The position numbers and the translations under genes are program-made. The notes beneath the pieces were generated by a model. The model ran no database searches and was not told the origin of the DNA. It saw nothing but the letters and a program-made list of their open reading frames with translations. This document shows, one piece after another, positions 7,337 to 15,063 of a stretch of 33,195 bases of DNA. The stretch's first letter is position 1; the number at the start of each line of letters is the position of its first letter. Source of the DNA: Candidatus Omnitrophota bacterium (GTDB lineage: Bacteria > Hinthialibacterota > Hinthialibacteria > Hinthialibacterales > Hinthialibacteraceae); contig JABLXU010000057.1 in NCBI GenBank assembly GCA_013177805.1, positions 1 through 33,195 on the forward strand, written 5' to 3'.

Positions 7337-9781
7337 ATGAATAGTTTACATCCAAACAAGTCAACCATCAAGCGGTTCACAAAATCTTCACCCTGCCCCA
7401 TTTGCAGAGGGTATGAGCAGGCCCCGCGCGGCAGTAAACAACGTTGTTATGGATTTATATCCGGGGATGGGAAGTACGCGCATTGCACGCGGGAGGAACA
7501 CGCTCACGGCTTGCCTCTGAGTCCCAACTCGAAAACCTACGCCCACCGAATGGAAGGCCCCTGCAACTGCGGCGCGGAACACGGCCCCGCGCGGTATGAA
7601 TCCTCTCCGGCCCGGAATGGCAACGGCAACAAGAGGGATGTGGTTGCCCGTTATAACTACCTGGATAAAAATGAAGAATTGCTCCTCCAGGTATGCCGAA
7701 CCGATCCCAAGGGCTTCTTTCAACAACGGCCCGACGGCGCGGGAAACTGGATTTCCTCCCTGGATGAGGGAGAGTATTTCCAATCGAAAAACGGCAAGTG
7801 GTATCCCACAAAAAAAGCGGAAGAGAAGGGATGGACGATCCCGCCGGATGCCCCGCGAAAGCACTTCCCGGCGGCCCGGCGCGTCCTTTATCACCTCCCC
7901 GAATTGCTATCTGATCCTAAAGAACCTGTTTTTATCGTCGAGGGGGAGAAGGACGTTGAACGCCTTGAGCTGATCGAACTTGTGGCAACCTGCAACCCCG
8001 AAGGCGCGGGCAAGTGGCGCTTTGTGGCGGAGCAGGCGCGCGAAATTCTGGCAGGCAGGCTCATCGTCATCCTGCCCGACAACGACACTCCCGGACGGGA
8101 TCACGCCCTGGACGTAGCGCGCTCTCTGTACGGCGCAGCGGCCTCGATCAAAGTTGTGGCCCTGCCCGGCCTGCCGGAAAAAGGGGATGTAGCGGACTGG
8201 ATCGAGGCGCGGCTGCTCGATGGCATGAGTTTACCCGACATCAAAGCCGCGCTGCTCGACATCGTCAACGCGGCGCAGGCATGGCAACCACCGGCAGACG
8301 TGGCCCCCACCGGCGCGGCGGACACGGCCCAGGCAACCGAACCACCGCTCCCCCTTGTGCGAGTAATCGAACCGGCCAAGCCGTTCCCCGTGGATGCGCT
8401 TGGCCCCATATTGGGACCGGCGGCGAAGGTTATCCAGCGGGCGACCAAGGCCCCCATGGCCATGTGCGGAAATTCCGTATTGGCGGCGGCGACTCTGGCG
8501 GTTCAACCGTATGCGGACATCGAAATCGACGGGCGCGTTTTTCCTCTCTCCAATTTTTTCCTCACCGTTGGAACAACCGGCGAACGGAAGACTGCCGTTG
8601 ACGACCTGGCCCTATTTCCTCACAAGGAAATCCAGGATACCCGGACAGACGAATACAAGCGCGAGAAGAAACTATTCGAGAAGGAAATGGAAATCTACAA
8701 AAAAGCGAAGGATAAAGCCCTGTCACAAAAAAACAAGGAAAGGGATGCAATGAGGGAAGCCCTGGCGCAACTTGGCGACCCCCCAACCCCCCCGCGCAGC
8801 CCCCTGCTTCTTCTCGATGATCCAACAATTGAAGGCCTGCTCAAGCACTATCACGACTTGGGATGTTCTTCCCTGGGGATTTTCTCCGGCGAAGGCGCGC
8901 GCTTCCTGGGCGGATATGGGATGAATCCCGAAAATATGCTCAGAACGGCTGGCGGACTATCCGACCTCTGGGGAGGAAAACCACTGAACCGAATCCGCGC
9001 TGGTGATGGGACCATTGTTGTTCGCGGCAGGCGTTTATCCATCCACCTGATGGCACAACCTAACGTGGCGGCTCTTCTCTTGGATAACCTGGCCCTCGAA
9101 GAGCAAGGCCTACTCCCGCGCTTCCTCTTTGTGTGGCCGGAATCGACCTGTGGAACGCGGATGTATGAAGCATTCAATGCTCACAACGTCCCGGAGTTTC
9201 AACAATATCGCCAAAGAATCAAGGAAATCCTCGATGCCCCCCTTCCCTTCCGGGAAGATTCAGAATCTGAGTTACGGCCCAGGCGAATCCGCTTGAGTGC
9301 CGATGCCAAGGAAGCCTTCATTCGATTCCATGACGGCGTTGAGGAGCAGATAAAAGAAGGCGAGGAGCTTCATCCGATTAAAGGGATAGCCTGCAAGGCG
9401 GCGGAACACGCAGCCCGGCTGGCTGCCGTCATAGAGTTAACCAACAACCTGGACGCGGAGAGTGTTAGATTCGATTCGATGGCCCAGGGAATCATCCTGA
9501 TGCAGCATTACCTCTCTGAAGCCTTGCGAATCAAGACCTCTGCCATTTCTGACGCAAAAATCCTGAAGGCCCAGGCCCTACTCGATTGGCTCCACAAGAA
9601 CGGCAAGAAAATCATCACGTTGGCGGAAGCTTATCAACGCGGCCCGAATCAAATCCGGGACAAGAAAACGGCCATGGATGCGTTTGGCATTCTCGAAGAT
9701 CACAACTGGATTATCCCTCTTCCCGGCGGCGCGGAATATGACGGGATGAAGAGGAAAGTTGCTTGGGAGGTACGATCATGA
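7337..9781 (+). CDS. TOPRIM-DUF3987 replication protein (primase-helicase-like)
   Basis: An 814-residue protein. The N-terminus has paired cysteines (CPIC at 20-23, CNCG near 77), a zinc-ribbon-like start as in primases. Residues about 195-300 are a TOPRIM domain: VFIVEGEKD with the catalytic Glu, then ILPDNDTPG. Residues about 340-740 match DUF3987, a P-loop ATPase domain common in plasmids, prophages and satellites, with Walker A TVGTTGERKTA (about 409-419) and Walker B LLLLDDPT (about 489-496). It probably starts or unwinds replication of the element. A GGGGAGAAAG site precedes the ATG, and the stop overlaps the next start by ATGA. An archaeo-eukaryotic primase domain is not obvious, so priming itself is uncertain. 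Confidence 0.85.
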   Translation: MNSLHPNKSTIKRFTKSSPCPICRGYEQAPRGSKQRCYGFISGDGKYAHCTREEHAHGLPLSPNSKTYAHRMEGPCNCGAEHGPARYESSPARNGNGNKRDVVARYNYLDKNEELLLQVCRTDPKGFFQQRPDGAGNWISSLDEGEYFQSKNGKWYPTKKAEEKGWTIPPDAPRKHFPAARRVLYHLPELLSDPKEPVFIVEGEKDVERLELIELVATCNPEGAGKWRFVAEQAREILAGRLIVILPDNDTPGRDHALDVARSLYGAAASIKVVALPGLPEKGDVADWIEARLLDGMSLPDIKAALLDIVNAAQAWQPPADVAPTGAADTAQATEPPLPLVRVIEPAKPFPVDALGPILGPAAKVIQRATKAPMAMCGNSVLAAATLAVQPYADIEIDGRVFPLSNFFLTVGTTGERKTAVDDLALFPHKEIQDTRTDEYKREKKLFEKEMEIYKKAKDKALSQKNKERDAMREALAQLGDPPTPPRSPLLLLDDPTIEGLLKHYHDLGCSSLGIFSGEGARFLGGYGMNPENMLRTAGGLSDLWGGKPLNRIRAGDGTIVVRGRRLSIHLMAQPNVAALLLDNLALEEQGLLPRFLFVWPESTCGTRMYEAFNAHNVPEFQQYRQRIKEILDAPLPFREDSESELRPRRIRLSADAKEAFIRFHDGVEEQIKEGEELHPIKGIACKAAEHAARLAAVIELTNNLDAESVRFDSMAQGIILMQHYLSEALRIKTSAISDAKILKAQALLDWLHKNGKKIITLAEAYQRGPNQIRDKKTAMDAFGILEDHNWIIPLPGGAEYDGMKRKVAWEVRS

Positions 9782-11028
9782 GATTCCACTTTGACCCCTA
9801 CGAGATTTTCAAAAAAACGCCACCCCCCCCTGCTAAAGTTGCTAAACCTGCTAAACCTGGGGATGAACAGGGGGGGGAAACCGGGAACTTTAGCAACTTT
9901 AGCAACTTTAGCAGGCCTATCCCCGGTTTTTTAGAAAATTCAGACCCCTCCCCGGCCTTGCCTTCACCGGCGGAAGACACTCCACCGGCCCCCGTGGAAC
10001 CCACCGCCCAGGACGATGACTGGCATTCCGCCGTTCCGAAGGACACTATGCGGCGGTACATCGAGAAGGAACAATCCACCTGGACGGATGAACGGCGGCA
10101 GGCGCAAGCGGACGAAATCCAGCGGATCGAGGAATACCGGCGGCAACGCGGCCCCCGGCCGTCCGGCCCCCCGGCGAAACTCGACCGAAGCGAAGTTTTC
10201 GCGGCAATCGGCGCGGTTATGGAACGATTGGGGAAAATCTGGCCATCCGGCCTGGATACCGATCCCCAATGGCAAGACAAAATCAATGCGGCGGCGCAGA
10301 CAGACCGGGAAACCTTCCTTGCCGCAATCCGGGAATGGGAATCGTCCGAAACCCGGCGCGTGGAAGCCTACATGTCCACCATCAGGCGTGCTGTGGCATC
10401 CTGGCCCGATGAATACCGCAAGCGGTTTAATTTGATGGTGAAGGGATTCATGAACCAGGACCGCAGCCTTGGGATCACGGTTCGCGGCCTGAACCTCAAC
10501 GCGGCCCAAGAAAAGGCATACCGCGACTTGTTGCCTTTTATTCCGGCTGATGCCGACGCCGATTCACCGGCCCCGGCTCATGCGGACGATTTTCCGTTTC
10601 ACGACATGCATCCGGCGACGCGGGAAATTCTGCTTCGCCATTGGCGTACGTGGGACGCGGCCTGGAGGAAATGCTTCGTCCAGACTATCAAGGATGTGAT
10701 GAAGCGTACGGGATACAGCGAAGGCAACGCGGCGGCCTTCGTCCTGCAAACGGCCGGCCCTGTGGCCCCCGCGCAAAAACCGGCCCTAACGGAAGCAGAA
10801 AAAGCCGAATTGCACAAACGGATGTGGCCGACGCCTCCCGGCAAACAGGAACCGAAATCCGCCGTTCCCGGCCCGGACATCGCGAAACTGGTTTCCAATT
10901 GGCCCAAGGCGTTAAGGCTCGAATTCGCGGGACGGGTTGGAAAATACTCCAATGAAATGCCTATAAATCAAGCAATGTCCCGTGCTTACAATGAATTGAA
11001 ACCCGACGTGGAGAAAAATATGCCATGA
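9778..11028 (+). CDS. Uncharacterised 416-aa protein of the replication operon
   Basis: I do not recognise this protein. Residues about 1-85 are low-complexity, rich in Pro, Ala and Lys, with AKVAKPAKP and NFSNFSNFS encoded by an inverted tandem repeat. Residues about 85-125 are charged and probably helical; the rest alternates helical stretches rich in Trp and Arg (MERLGKIWPSGL, ATREILLRHWRTWDAAW) with Pro/Ala linkers. No signal peptide or membrane segment is seen. ATG at 9778 overlaps the previous stop (ATGA) and has GGAGG 7 bases upstream. The coupling suggests it is made with the replication protein, perhaps as a loader or DNA-binding partner (inference only). Confidence 0.8.
   Translation: MRFHFDPYEIFKKTPPPPAKVAKPAKPGDEQGGETGNFSNFSNFSRPIPGFLENSDPSPALPSPAEDTPPAPVEPTAQDDDWHSAVPKDTMRRYIEKEQSTWTDERRQAQADEIQRIEEYRRQRGPRPSGPPAKLDRSEVFAAIGAVMERLGKIWPSGLDTDPQWQDKINAAAQTDRETFLAAIREWESSETRRVEAYMSTIRRAVASWPDEYRKRFNLMVKGFMNQDRSLGITVRGLNLNAAQEKAYRDLLPFIPADADADSPAPAHADDFPFHDMHPATREILLRHWRTWDAAWRKCFVQTIKDVMKRTGYSEGNAAAFVLQTAGPVAPAQKPALTEAEKAELHKRMWPTPPGKQEPKSAVPGPDIAKLVSNWPKALRLEFAGRVGKYSNEMPINQAMSRAYNELKPDVEKNMP
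9829..9915. repeat. Inverted tandem 9-bp repeat inside the coding sequence, with G-rich loop
   Basis: The left arm at 9829-9846 reads CCTGCTAAAGTTGCTAAA; the right arm at 9898-9915 is its exact 18-base reverse complement. The unit AACTTTAGC stands three times in tandem on the right (9886-9912), and GCTAAA three times on the left. The loop of about 50 bases holds GGGG, a run of eight G including its flank, and GGG. It could form a large mRNA hairpin near the start of the 416-aa gene, or be a binding array. Confidence 0.75.
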
Positions 11029-11336
11029 AAAGACCGAAGCTCAAGCCTGGTAACGATTCGTTGATGGAACTCCCGTTCCTTAAACCCGAAGCCGTTCCCG
11101 AATTCGATGAATTTTTCACCGGCCTGGACGATGTGGATGACTTGTTGCGGGAAGTGGCCAGCCTCCCCGGCCCTGATGACTTGGTGGCAAGCACACCATC
11201 CATCGCGGCGGACCGCGCTACCCTGATCGGCCTCGATGACGCTGAGCAGGCCGTATCGCGTATGCTTGGTATGTACGCCACCCGGAAACCGCCCCGGCGT
11301 TGCCATCGGCCACGGCGAAGGAGGGCAAAGCCATGA
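11025..11336 (+). CDS. Small acidic hypothetical protein (103 aa)
   Basis: I do not recognise this protein. It is acidic in the middle (FDEFFTGLDDVDDLLREVASL) and ends in a strongly basic tail (RKPPRRCHRPRRRRAKP). No membrane segment is visible. Its ATG overlaps the stop of the 416-aa gene (ATGA), and its own stop overlaps the next ATG in the same way, so it belongs to a coupled operon. The basic tail is read over the ribosome-binding site of the next gene, so part of it may be only a by-product of the overlap. Confidence 0.7.
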   Translation: MKRPKLKPGNDSLMELPFLKPEAVPEFDEFFTGLDDVDDLLREVASLPGPDDLVASTPSIAADRATLIGLDDAEQAVSRMLGMYATRKPPRRCHRPRRRRAKP

Positions 11337-11920
11337 AGAAACAACCAGACGTTGTCACCCGAAGCACGAAGCCTAACGGTAGGCCCATAGGCTCGACAAA
11401 ACTCAACCAGCGGATTCAGGATACCATCGTCACCGCGGTCCGTCACGGGAACTATCTCGAGACGGCGGCGGCCCTAGCGGGAATCCATAGAGATACGCTC
11501 TACACGTGGATTCGCAAAGGCGTAACCGCGAAGACAGAGGATAAATTCAAGGCTTTTTCCGACATGCTATCGCGCGCGATGGCTCAGAGCGAAACGGAAG
11601 CGGTGGCCGCTATCAACGAAGCGGGGATGGGGCATCCCGTTACTCGATACCGGACAGCCAAGAAACCCCTCATTGAGAATGGCAGGCCGGTTCTCGATGA
11701 TGACGGCAAGCCGGTTTACATCGAGGAAATCATCGAGGAATCCACAGTCGAGACCGATTGGCGCGCTCTCGCCTGGTTACTCGAACGCCGCTTCCCCCGG
11801 CGTTGGGGACGGCGCAACTACCTGGAAGCATCCGTGACGGAAAAGCCTGTGGATGAGATGTCCGAAGCAGAGATTGACACAGAACTTTGCGAAATCCTTG
11901 AAAGGTGTAACAAAAGTTAA
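11333..11920 (+). CDS. Small-terminase-subunit-like HTH protein
   Basis: A 195-residue protein. Residues about 20-60 form a helix-turn-helix (VRHGNYLETAAALAGIHRDTLYTWI split around the turn) of the type in phage small terminase subunits and the phBC6A51 family. The C-terminal half carries TDWRALAWLLERRFPRRWGRR, a signature I associate with terminase small subunits and related phage HTH proteins. TerS recognises pac sites for DNA packaging; satellites use their own TerS to redirect a helper phage. ATG at 11333 follows AAGGAGG at a good distance and overlaps the upstream stop; a start at 11300 is less likely. No large terminase is present, which fits a satellite. A regulatory HTH role is possible. 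Confidence 0.7.
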   Translation: MKKQPDVVTRSTKPNGRPIGSTKLNQRIQDTIVTAVRHGNYLETAAALAGIHRDTLYTWIRKGVTAKTEDKFKAFSDMLSRAMAQSETEAVAAINEAGMGHPVTRYRTAKKPLIENGRPVLDDDGKPVYIEEIIEESTVETDWRALAWLLERRFPRRWGRRNYLEASVTEKPVDEMSEAEIDTELCEILERCNKS

Positions 11921-11927
11921 AAGAAAA

Positions 11928-11960
11928 CCGCCCGTCATGGCAAACATCCACGGCGGGCGG
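11928..11960. repeat. CCGCCCG/CGGGCGG hairpin after the terS-like gene
   Basis: CCGCCCG (11928-11934) pairs with CGGGCGG (11954-11960) around a 19-base loop; no T-run follows. The same arms form the perfect palindrome at 12604-12621, which hints at a shared binding site or a weak terminator. Confidence 0.4.
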
Positions 11961-11968
11961 GATTCAGG

Positions 11969-12049
11969 ATGAAAACGATGCTCTACGAAATAACGCTGGC
12001 TTTGATTGTCCTGCTCGCGGCTTGGCAGGCGAAAAACCACCGGCTTTAA
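11969..12049 (+). CDS. Possible 26-aa single-span membrane peptide
   Basis: The frame reads MKTMLYEITLALIVLLAAWQ followed by AKNHRL and TAA: a short start, one hydrophobic helix and a basic tail. A TTCAGG sequence before the ATG is only a weak ribosome-binding site. Its TAA overlaps the stop of the convergent gene on the other strand (TTAA). Small membrane peptides in phage-like elements may act as holin-like, toxin-like or anchoring peptides, but nothing here identifies the role. A chance frame is possible. Confidence 0.4.
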   Translation: MKTMLYEITLALIVLLAAWQAKNHRL

Positions 12050-12576
12050 CCGGCGGCCTGCTGCTCTTCTTCAACTGGCTCAAATGTTCCATCCCAGGCC
12101 CAAAGAAATTCACCGCAACCGTTGTGGGTATCCGTCCTCACGGCGCAACCGCGAACCAACCCTACCCCCGGCTGATCCCACTCAACAACGCGATACTCAT
12201 CAGACAAAACTTCCACCACCGGCGCGAAGGCGCGGACTCCCGGCGTGAACTCGACGAGAATCTTTTCCTCGACGTGGCGGCCAGCGGCGGCCTGCTCAGC
12301 CCGTGGCCGGATCGGCTTGGGGAAGCGGCCCGCAGGCAGGGAATCCCGGTTCCATTGTTCGGCCTGGAAATCAATCTCCCACTGGAGGAATGCCTTCCAA
12401 TCCTCCCGATGGGCCCAACGGCGGTTCAGTTCTGCCCGCCACGGCGGCGCTCCGTTCAGCATGGCGGACAGTTCCCTCCACGACTCACCGCCCGGCTGGC
12501 CCGTCAGCCTAGCCTCAAAGACGGCCAGCATATCCCGGATGCTCTCCTCCCGCACTGCGCTTGATTCTTGGTTCAT
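12046..12576 (-). CDS. Uncharacterised 176-aa protein, only minus-strand gene of the element
   Basis: I do not recognise this protein. It is soluble by sequence, rich in Trp and Glu, with GGESWRELSAMLNGAPPW and AHREDWKAFLQWEIDFQAEQW in the N-terminal half and a probable beta-rich C-terminal half (VVEVLSDEYRVVEW, GCGEFLWAWDGTFEP). The AAGGAAGGGG site stands 8 bases before the ATG and supports this strand over a 180-codon frame on the other. It faces the operon, so it probably has separate control; the palindrome at 12604-12621 lies 28 bases upstream. Its place at the element end beside attR is where accessory or regulatory cargo often sits. Confidence 0.7.
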   Translation of the reverse strand: MNQESSAVREESIRDMLAVFEARLTGQPGGESWRELSAMLNGAPPWRAELNRRWAHREDWKAFLQWEIDFQAEQWNRDSLPAGRFPKPIRPRAEQAAAGRHVEEKILVEFTPGVRAFAPVVEVLSDEYRVVEWDQPGVGLVRGCAVRTDTHNGCGEFLWAWDGTFEPVEEEQQAAG

Positions 12577-12603
12577 GGCTTTACCCCTTCCTTGATTGGA
12601 ATG

Positions 12604-12621
12604 ACCGCCCGGCCGGGCGGT
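12604..12621. promoter_or_regulatory. Perfect 18-bp palindrome upstream of the 176-aa gene
   Basis: ACCGCCCGGCCGGGCGGT is its own reverse complement. It lies between the start of the minus-strand gene and the right element end. It may be an operator for that gene or a terminator for transcription entering from the tRNA side; no T-run is present. Confidence 0.45.
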
Positions 12622-12683
12622 TGATTGACCCGCGCGGATGGAAGGGAATGGGATACCGGGAAAAGAGGCATTTTTCGTTCGAC

Positions 12684-12704
12684 TGCTAGCATATTGCTAG
12701 CACC
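12684..12704. promoter_or_regulatory. Right-end paired TGCTAGCA sites
   Basis: TGCTAGCATA at 12684-12693 and TGCTAGCACC at 12695-12704 stand 11 bases apart, the same spacing and orientation as the left pair at 5239-5259. They lie 20 bases inside attR. They are candidate arm-type sites for the integrase or for an excision factor. Confidence 0.6.
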
Positions 12705-12723
12705 TGAGATTTTATAAGGCGGA

Positions 12724-12799
12724 AAATGGTGACGTAAGTCTTATGAAATCAAGCCCGCGCCGGAGAGGACTCGAACCTCCAACCGCCTGATCCGAAGTC
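12724..12799. repeat. attR: right direct repeat of the integrated element
   Basis: This is the partner of 5057-5132 (74 of 76 bases). It supplies nucleotides 30-73 of the tRNA-Arg gene, so integration left the tRNA whole. Confidence 0.9.
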
Positions 12800-12828
12800 A
12801 GGTGCTCTATCCATTGAGCTACCGGCGC
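12756..12828 (-). tRNA. tRNA-Arg (anticodon TCG)
   Basis: The minus strand folds into a full 73-base cloverleaf: acceptor GCGCCGG with CCGGCGC, D-stem GCTC/GAGC, anticodon stem CCTGA/TCAGG with loop CTTCGGA, and T-stem GGAGG with the TTCGAGT loop. The anticodon TCG (12793-12795) reads CGA arginine codons. CCA is not encoded. The 3' part is carried by the integrated element. Confidence 0.95.
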
Positions 12829-13007
12829 ATACACCATTTTTTTAACTTGCTTTCCTATAAAACGGGCTTCAGGGGAATTTCTCGGATAACCGGAACTCAA
12901 TCCCATTTGATTGTGGTCAATTCCCGCATCCCGTCAATCCCTTTGTTTCTCTCCTTTCATCAGCCACAATTTTATTTTGGCTTGGGTTTGAAAAACACCT
13001 AAAAACG

Positions 13008-14225
13008 ATGATCAGTCGATTGGCACAAACCATGAAAATAATACATTCCTGGAAAACCATTTTGAGCCGCTGGATTTCCCGCGTGGATCCGGGGAGGATT
13101 TTATTCCTTCTGGTTGGTTTCCCTGTTGGGATTTGCCTCCCCGTGGATATGGGGCGTTGCTTGGAGAATGCTTCCTGGGTTCGTCCCCCGTTGCCGATGA
13201 TTCGCGCGGTTTATGGCTTTTCATCCCAAGCCCAGCCATTCGCCGGCATGAAACCCGAGGCGATTCCCGAATGGTTGCGGCGGCACGGGATCAACGCGGT
13301 CTTTGTTTCACTCCGTGAAGAAGACTCAATGCTTTCTCTCTTGCGGCAAGCGGAGATTTTTTGCTTCGAAGAATTGCCCGTTTTTGCCGGCCGGGCACTT
13401 TACCGGTCCCATCCCGAATGGCGGCCCATCACCCCGGCAGGGGGAGAGTTGCCGCCCGATGGTTGGTATCACGGGCTTAGCCCCTGTCATCCGGATCTGC
13501 GGCAGAAGCGGCTCGAGGATTTCCGGAAGCGTCTGAAAAATCCCCACATTCAGGGAATTTGGCTGGATTTCATCCGCTATGCGGCGCGGTGGGAGAAACC
13601 CAAGCCCAGGCTGGTGGACAATTGCTTCAGTTCTTATGCATTACGGCAGTTCGAACAATTCGCGGGCATCTTATTGCCGGGATCCACCCTTCCAGAAAAG
13701 GCCCGGTTTATCCAAACTCAGTGGCCCGGCCGCTGGGTGGATTTCAAGGTTGAAACCATCCGCTCCTGGGTCGAGGAAGCACAACAAATACGTGACCGGG
13801 AACGTCCCGACGTTTGGCTTGGGTTGTTCGGAATTCCCTGGACGGAAGTGGATTTTGACGGCGCGATCCGGAAAATCCTGGGGCAGGATATCGGCGTGCT
13901 GGCGGCGCATGTTGATATCTTCTCGCCCATGGTGTATCACAAATTATGCGGGCGTCCACCGGCATGGGTTGCGGAAATCACCAGTGCGTTCCGGCGGCAG
14001 ACCCAGAAGCCGGTTTGGCCCATTGTGCAGGCCGTAAGCGATCCCGCACCGTTATCGGCGGAGGAATTTGAGGAGGCCGCCTGGCATGGGGCAAAGGCAT
14101 CTGCGAGTGGATTGATCTTGTTCACCGCCGCGCATATTCAAAAGGAAAACCGATGGGACCAGGTGACGAATATTTTTGAGAAGATCCAACGGGAGATCGA
14201 ATCCTTCCTTCCGATGGCGCAATGA
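13008..14225 (+). CDS. Putative glycoside-hydrolase-like TIM-barrel protein, membrane-anchored or secreted
   Basis: A 405-residue protein. Residues about 25-50 hold a hydrophobic segment (RILFLLVGFPVGICLPV) preceded by basic residues, a signal anchor or long signal peptide. The body shows barrel-type motifs: GINAVFVSL near 85, GIWLDFIRYAARWE near 183, WLGLFGIPW and VDIFSPMVYHKLCG near 305, and VWPIVQAV near 340. This pattern (a strand ending LDFIRY, then FSPMVY) is typical of the putative glycosyl-hydrolase-like families; the acid residues that would act are not certain. No clear ribosome-binding site; ATG at 13032 is an alternative. It diverges from the tRNA and runs into the methyltransferase gene 16 bases later. 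Confidence 0.7.
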   Translation: MISRLAQTMKIIHSWKTILSRWISRVDPGRILFLLVGFPVGICLPVDMGRCLENASWVRPPLPMIRAVYGFSSQAQPFAGMKPEAIPEWLRRHGINAVFVSLREEDSMLSLLRQAEIFCFEELPVFAGRALYRSHPEWRPITPAGGELPPDGWYHGLSPCHPDLRQKRLEDFRKRLKNPHIQGIWLDFIRYAARWEKPKPRLVDNCFSSYALRQFEQFAGILLPGSTLPEKARFIQTQWPGRWVDFKVETIRSWVEEAQQIRDRERPDVWLGLFGIPWTEVDFDGAIRKILGQDIGVLAAHVDIFSPMVYHKLCGRPPAWVAEITSAFRRQTQKPVWPIVQAVSDPAPLSAEEFEEAAWHGAKASASGLILFTAAHIQKENRWDQVTNIFEKIQREIESFLPMAQ

Positions 14226-14241
14226 CTCAATCAGAAAACTA

Positions 14242-15003
14242 ATGGACTTCACCACCCACTGGGCGTATCACTTTTTCAATAGTCCCGATTACCTTGCGTT
14301 ATACCAGGACATGACGACTCCCTGGCGGACCGGGATGGAATTGGATTTTTGCGAAAAGGTGTTGCGGTGGAGAAAAGATCATCTCATCCTGGATGCGCCT
14401 TGCGGGGCGGGACGTCATGGCTGGGAGCTGGCCCGGCGCGGTTACACCGTGGTGGGGCTCGATTTTTCTTCCTACCTGTTGACCCAGGCTCAAGGAATCC
14501 GCGAACCGGCCGATGCGCCTCCCCGCTGGGTGCGCGGCTTGATGCAACGACTGCCGTTCCGGGACGGTTCGTTCGATTTCGTCATTTGTTTGTTCAGCAG
14601 CTTTGGATATGGGGATACGGAAGAGGAGAATCTGCATATCGTCAAGGAATACGCCCGGGTGTTGCGGCCGGGCGGGAAAGTGTTGATCGATGTGATGAAC
14701 CGCCATTTCGTGCTGTCTGGATTAAATCAGGTTCATCGATCAGTCCACGGGAATATAACGGTGAGTGAATACCGAACGTTGACGGACAATCAACGGCGGT
14801 TGCACAACCGGATCACGGTTCACTTTCCCGATGGCACCACCCATGTGTACGATTACCGGCCCTGGATGTTCAACGGGTGGGAATTATCGCATCTGGTCAA
14901 CCAAGCCAATTTGCGGGTGGATGGCCTCTACGGCAACTTTCAGGCTGAACCATATCATCGAAAAAGTGAACGGGCCATGCTGGTGGCCGTCAAGCCTGCC
15001 TGA
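14242..15003 (+). CDS. Class I SAM-dependent methyltransferase
   Basis: A 253-residue protein. Motif I LDAPCGAGRHGWELA (about 50-64) binds S-adenosylmethionine, followed by the acidic strand end VVGLDFS, then the motif LPFRDGSFDFVICLFSSFGY and ARVLRPGGKVLIDV. This is the Methyltransf_11/25 layout. The C-terminal half (YRPWMFNGWELSHLVNQANL) resembles small-molecule methyltransferases; the substrate is unknown. ATG at 14242 is chosen because the homologous start MDFTTHWAYHFFNSPDY (family-like opening) begins there; an upstream frame overlaps the previous gene without support. It probably shares a transcript with the glycosidase-like gene. Confidence 0.85.
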   Translation: MDFTTHWAYHFFNSPDYLALYQDMTTPWRTGMELDFCEKVLRWRKDHLILDAPCGAGRHGWELARRGYTVVGLDFSSYLLTQAQGIREPADAPPRWVRGLMQRLPFRDGSFDFVICLFSSFGYGDTEEENLHIVKEYARVLRPGGKVLIDVMNRHFVLSGLNQVHRSVHGNITVSEYRTLTDNQRRLHNRITVHFPDGTTHVYDYRPWMFNGWELSHLVNQANLRVDGLYGNFQAEPYHRKSERAMLVAVKPA

Positions 15004-15063
15004 TTCCGATGAGGTCCTCTTTCCCCGCGAGAAAAGCGTAAGGCATAATCCACCTAAGCAAAG

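Larger units (their letters stand above)
5057..12799. mobile_element. Integrated satellite-like element in tRNA-Arg(TCG), about 7.67 kb
   Basis: Direct repeats at both ends lie within a tRNA gene, and the intact tRNA is at the right end. Immediately inside the left repeat is a tyrosine integrase reading inward. The distance between equivalent repeat positions is 7,667 bases, which would be the size of the circular form. Gene order is int, AlpA-like regulator, TOPRIM-DUF3987 replication protein, two unknowns, small-terminase-like protein, membrane peptide, and one counter-oriented gene. No capsid, portal, tail, lysis or conjugation gene was recognised. This is the plan of phage-inducible chromosomal islands and similar satellites, though much smaller. 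A shrunken prophage is the main alternative. Confidence 0.8.

Noticed and set aside
12022..12564. 180-codon plus-strand frame opposite the 176-aa minus-strand gene
   Set aside because: The minus-strand gene has the better ribosome-binding site (AAGGAAGGGG) and stop-codon overlap; the plus frame starts inside the small membrane-peptide frame with no site of its own.
5057..12799. Conjugative element or plasmid integration
   Set aside because: No relaxase, coupling protein or type IV secretion gene is present; the gene set fits a phage satellite better.
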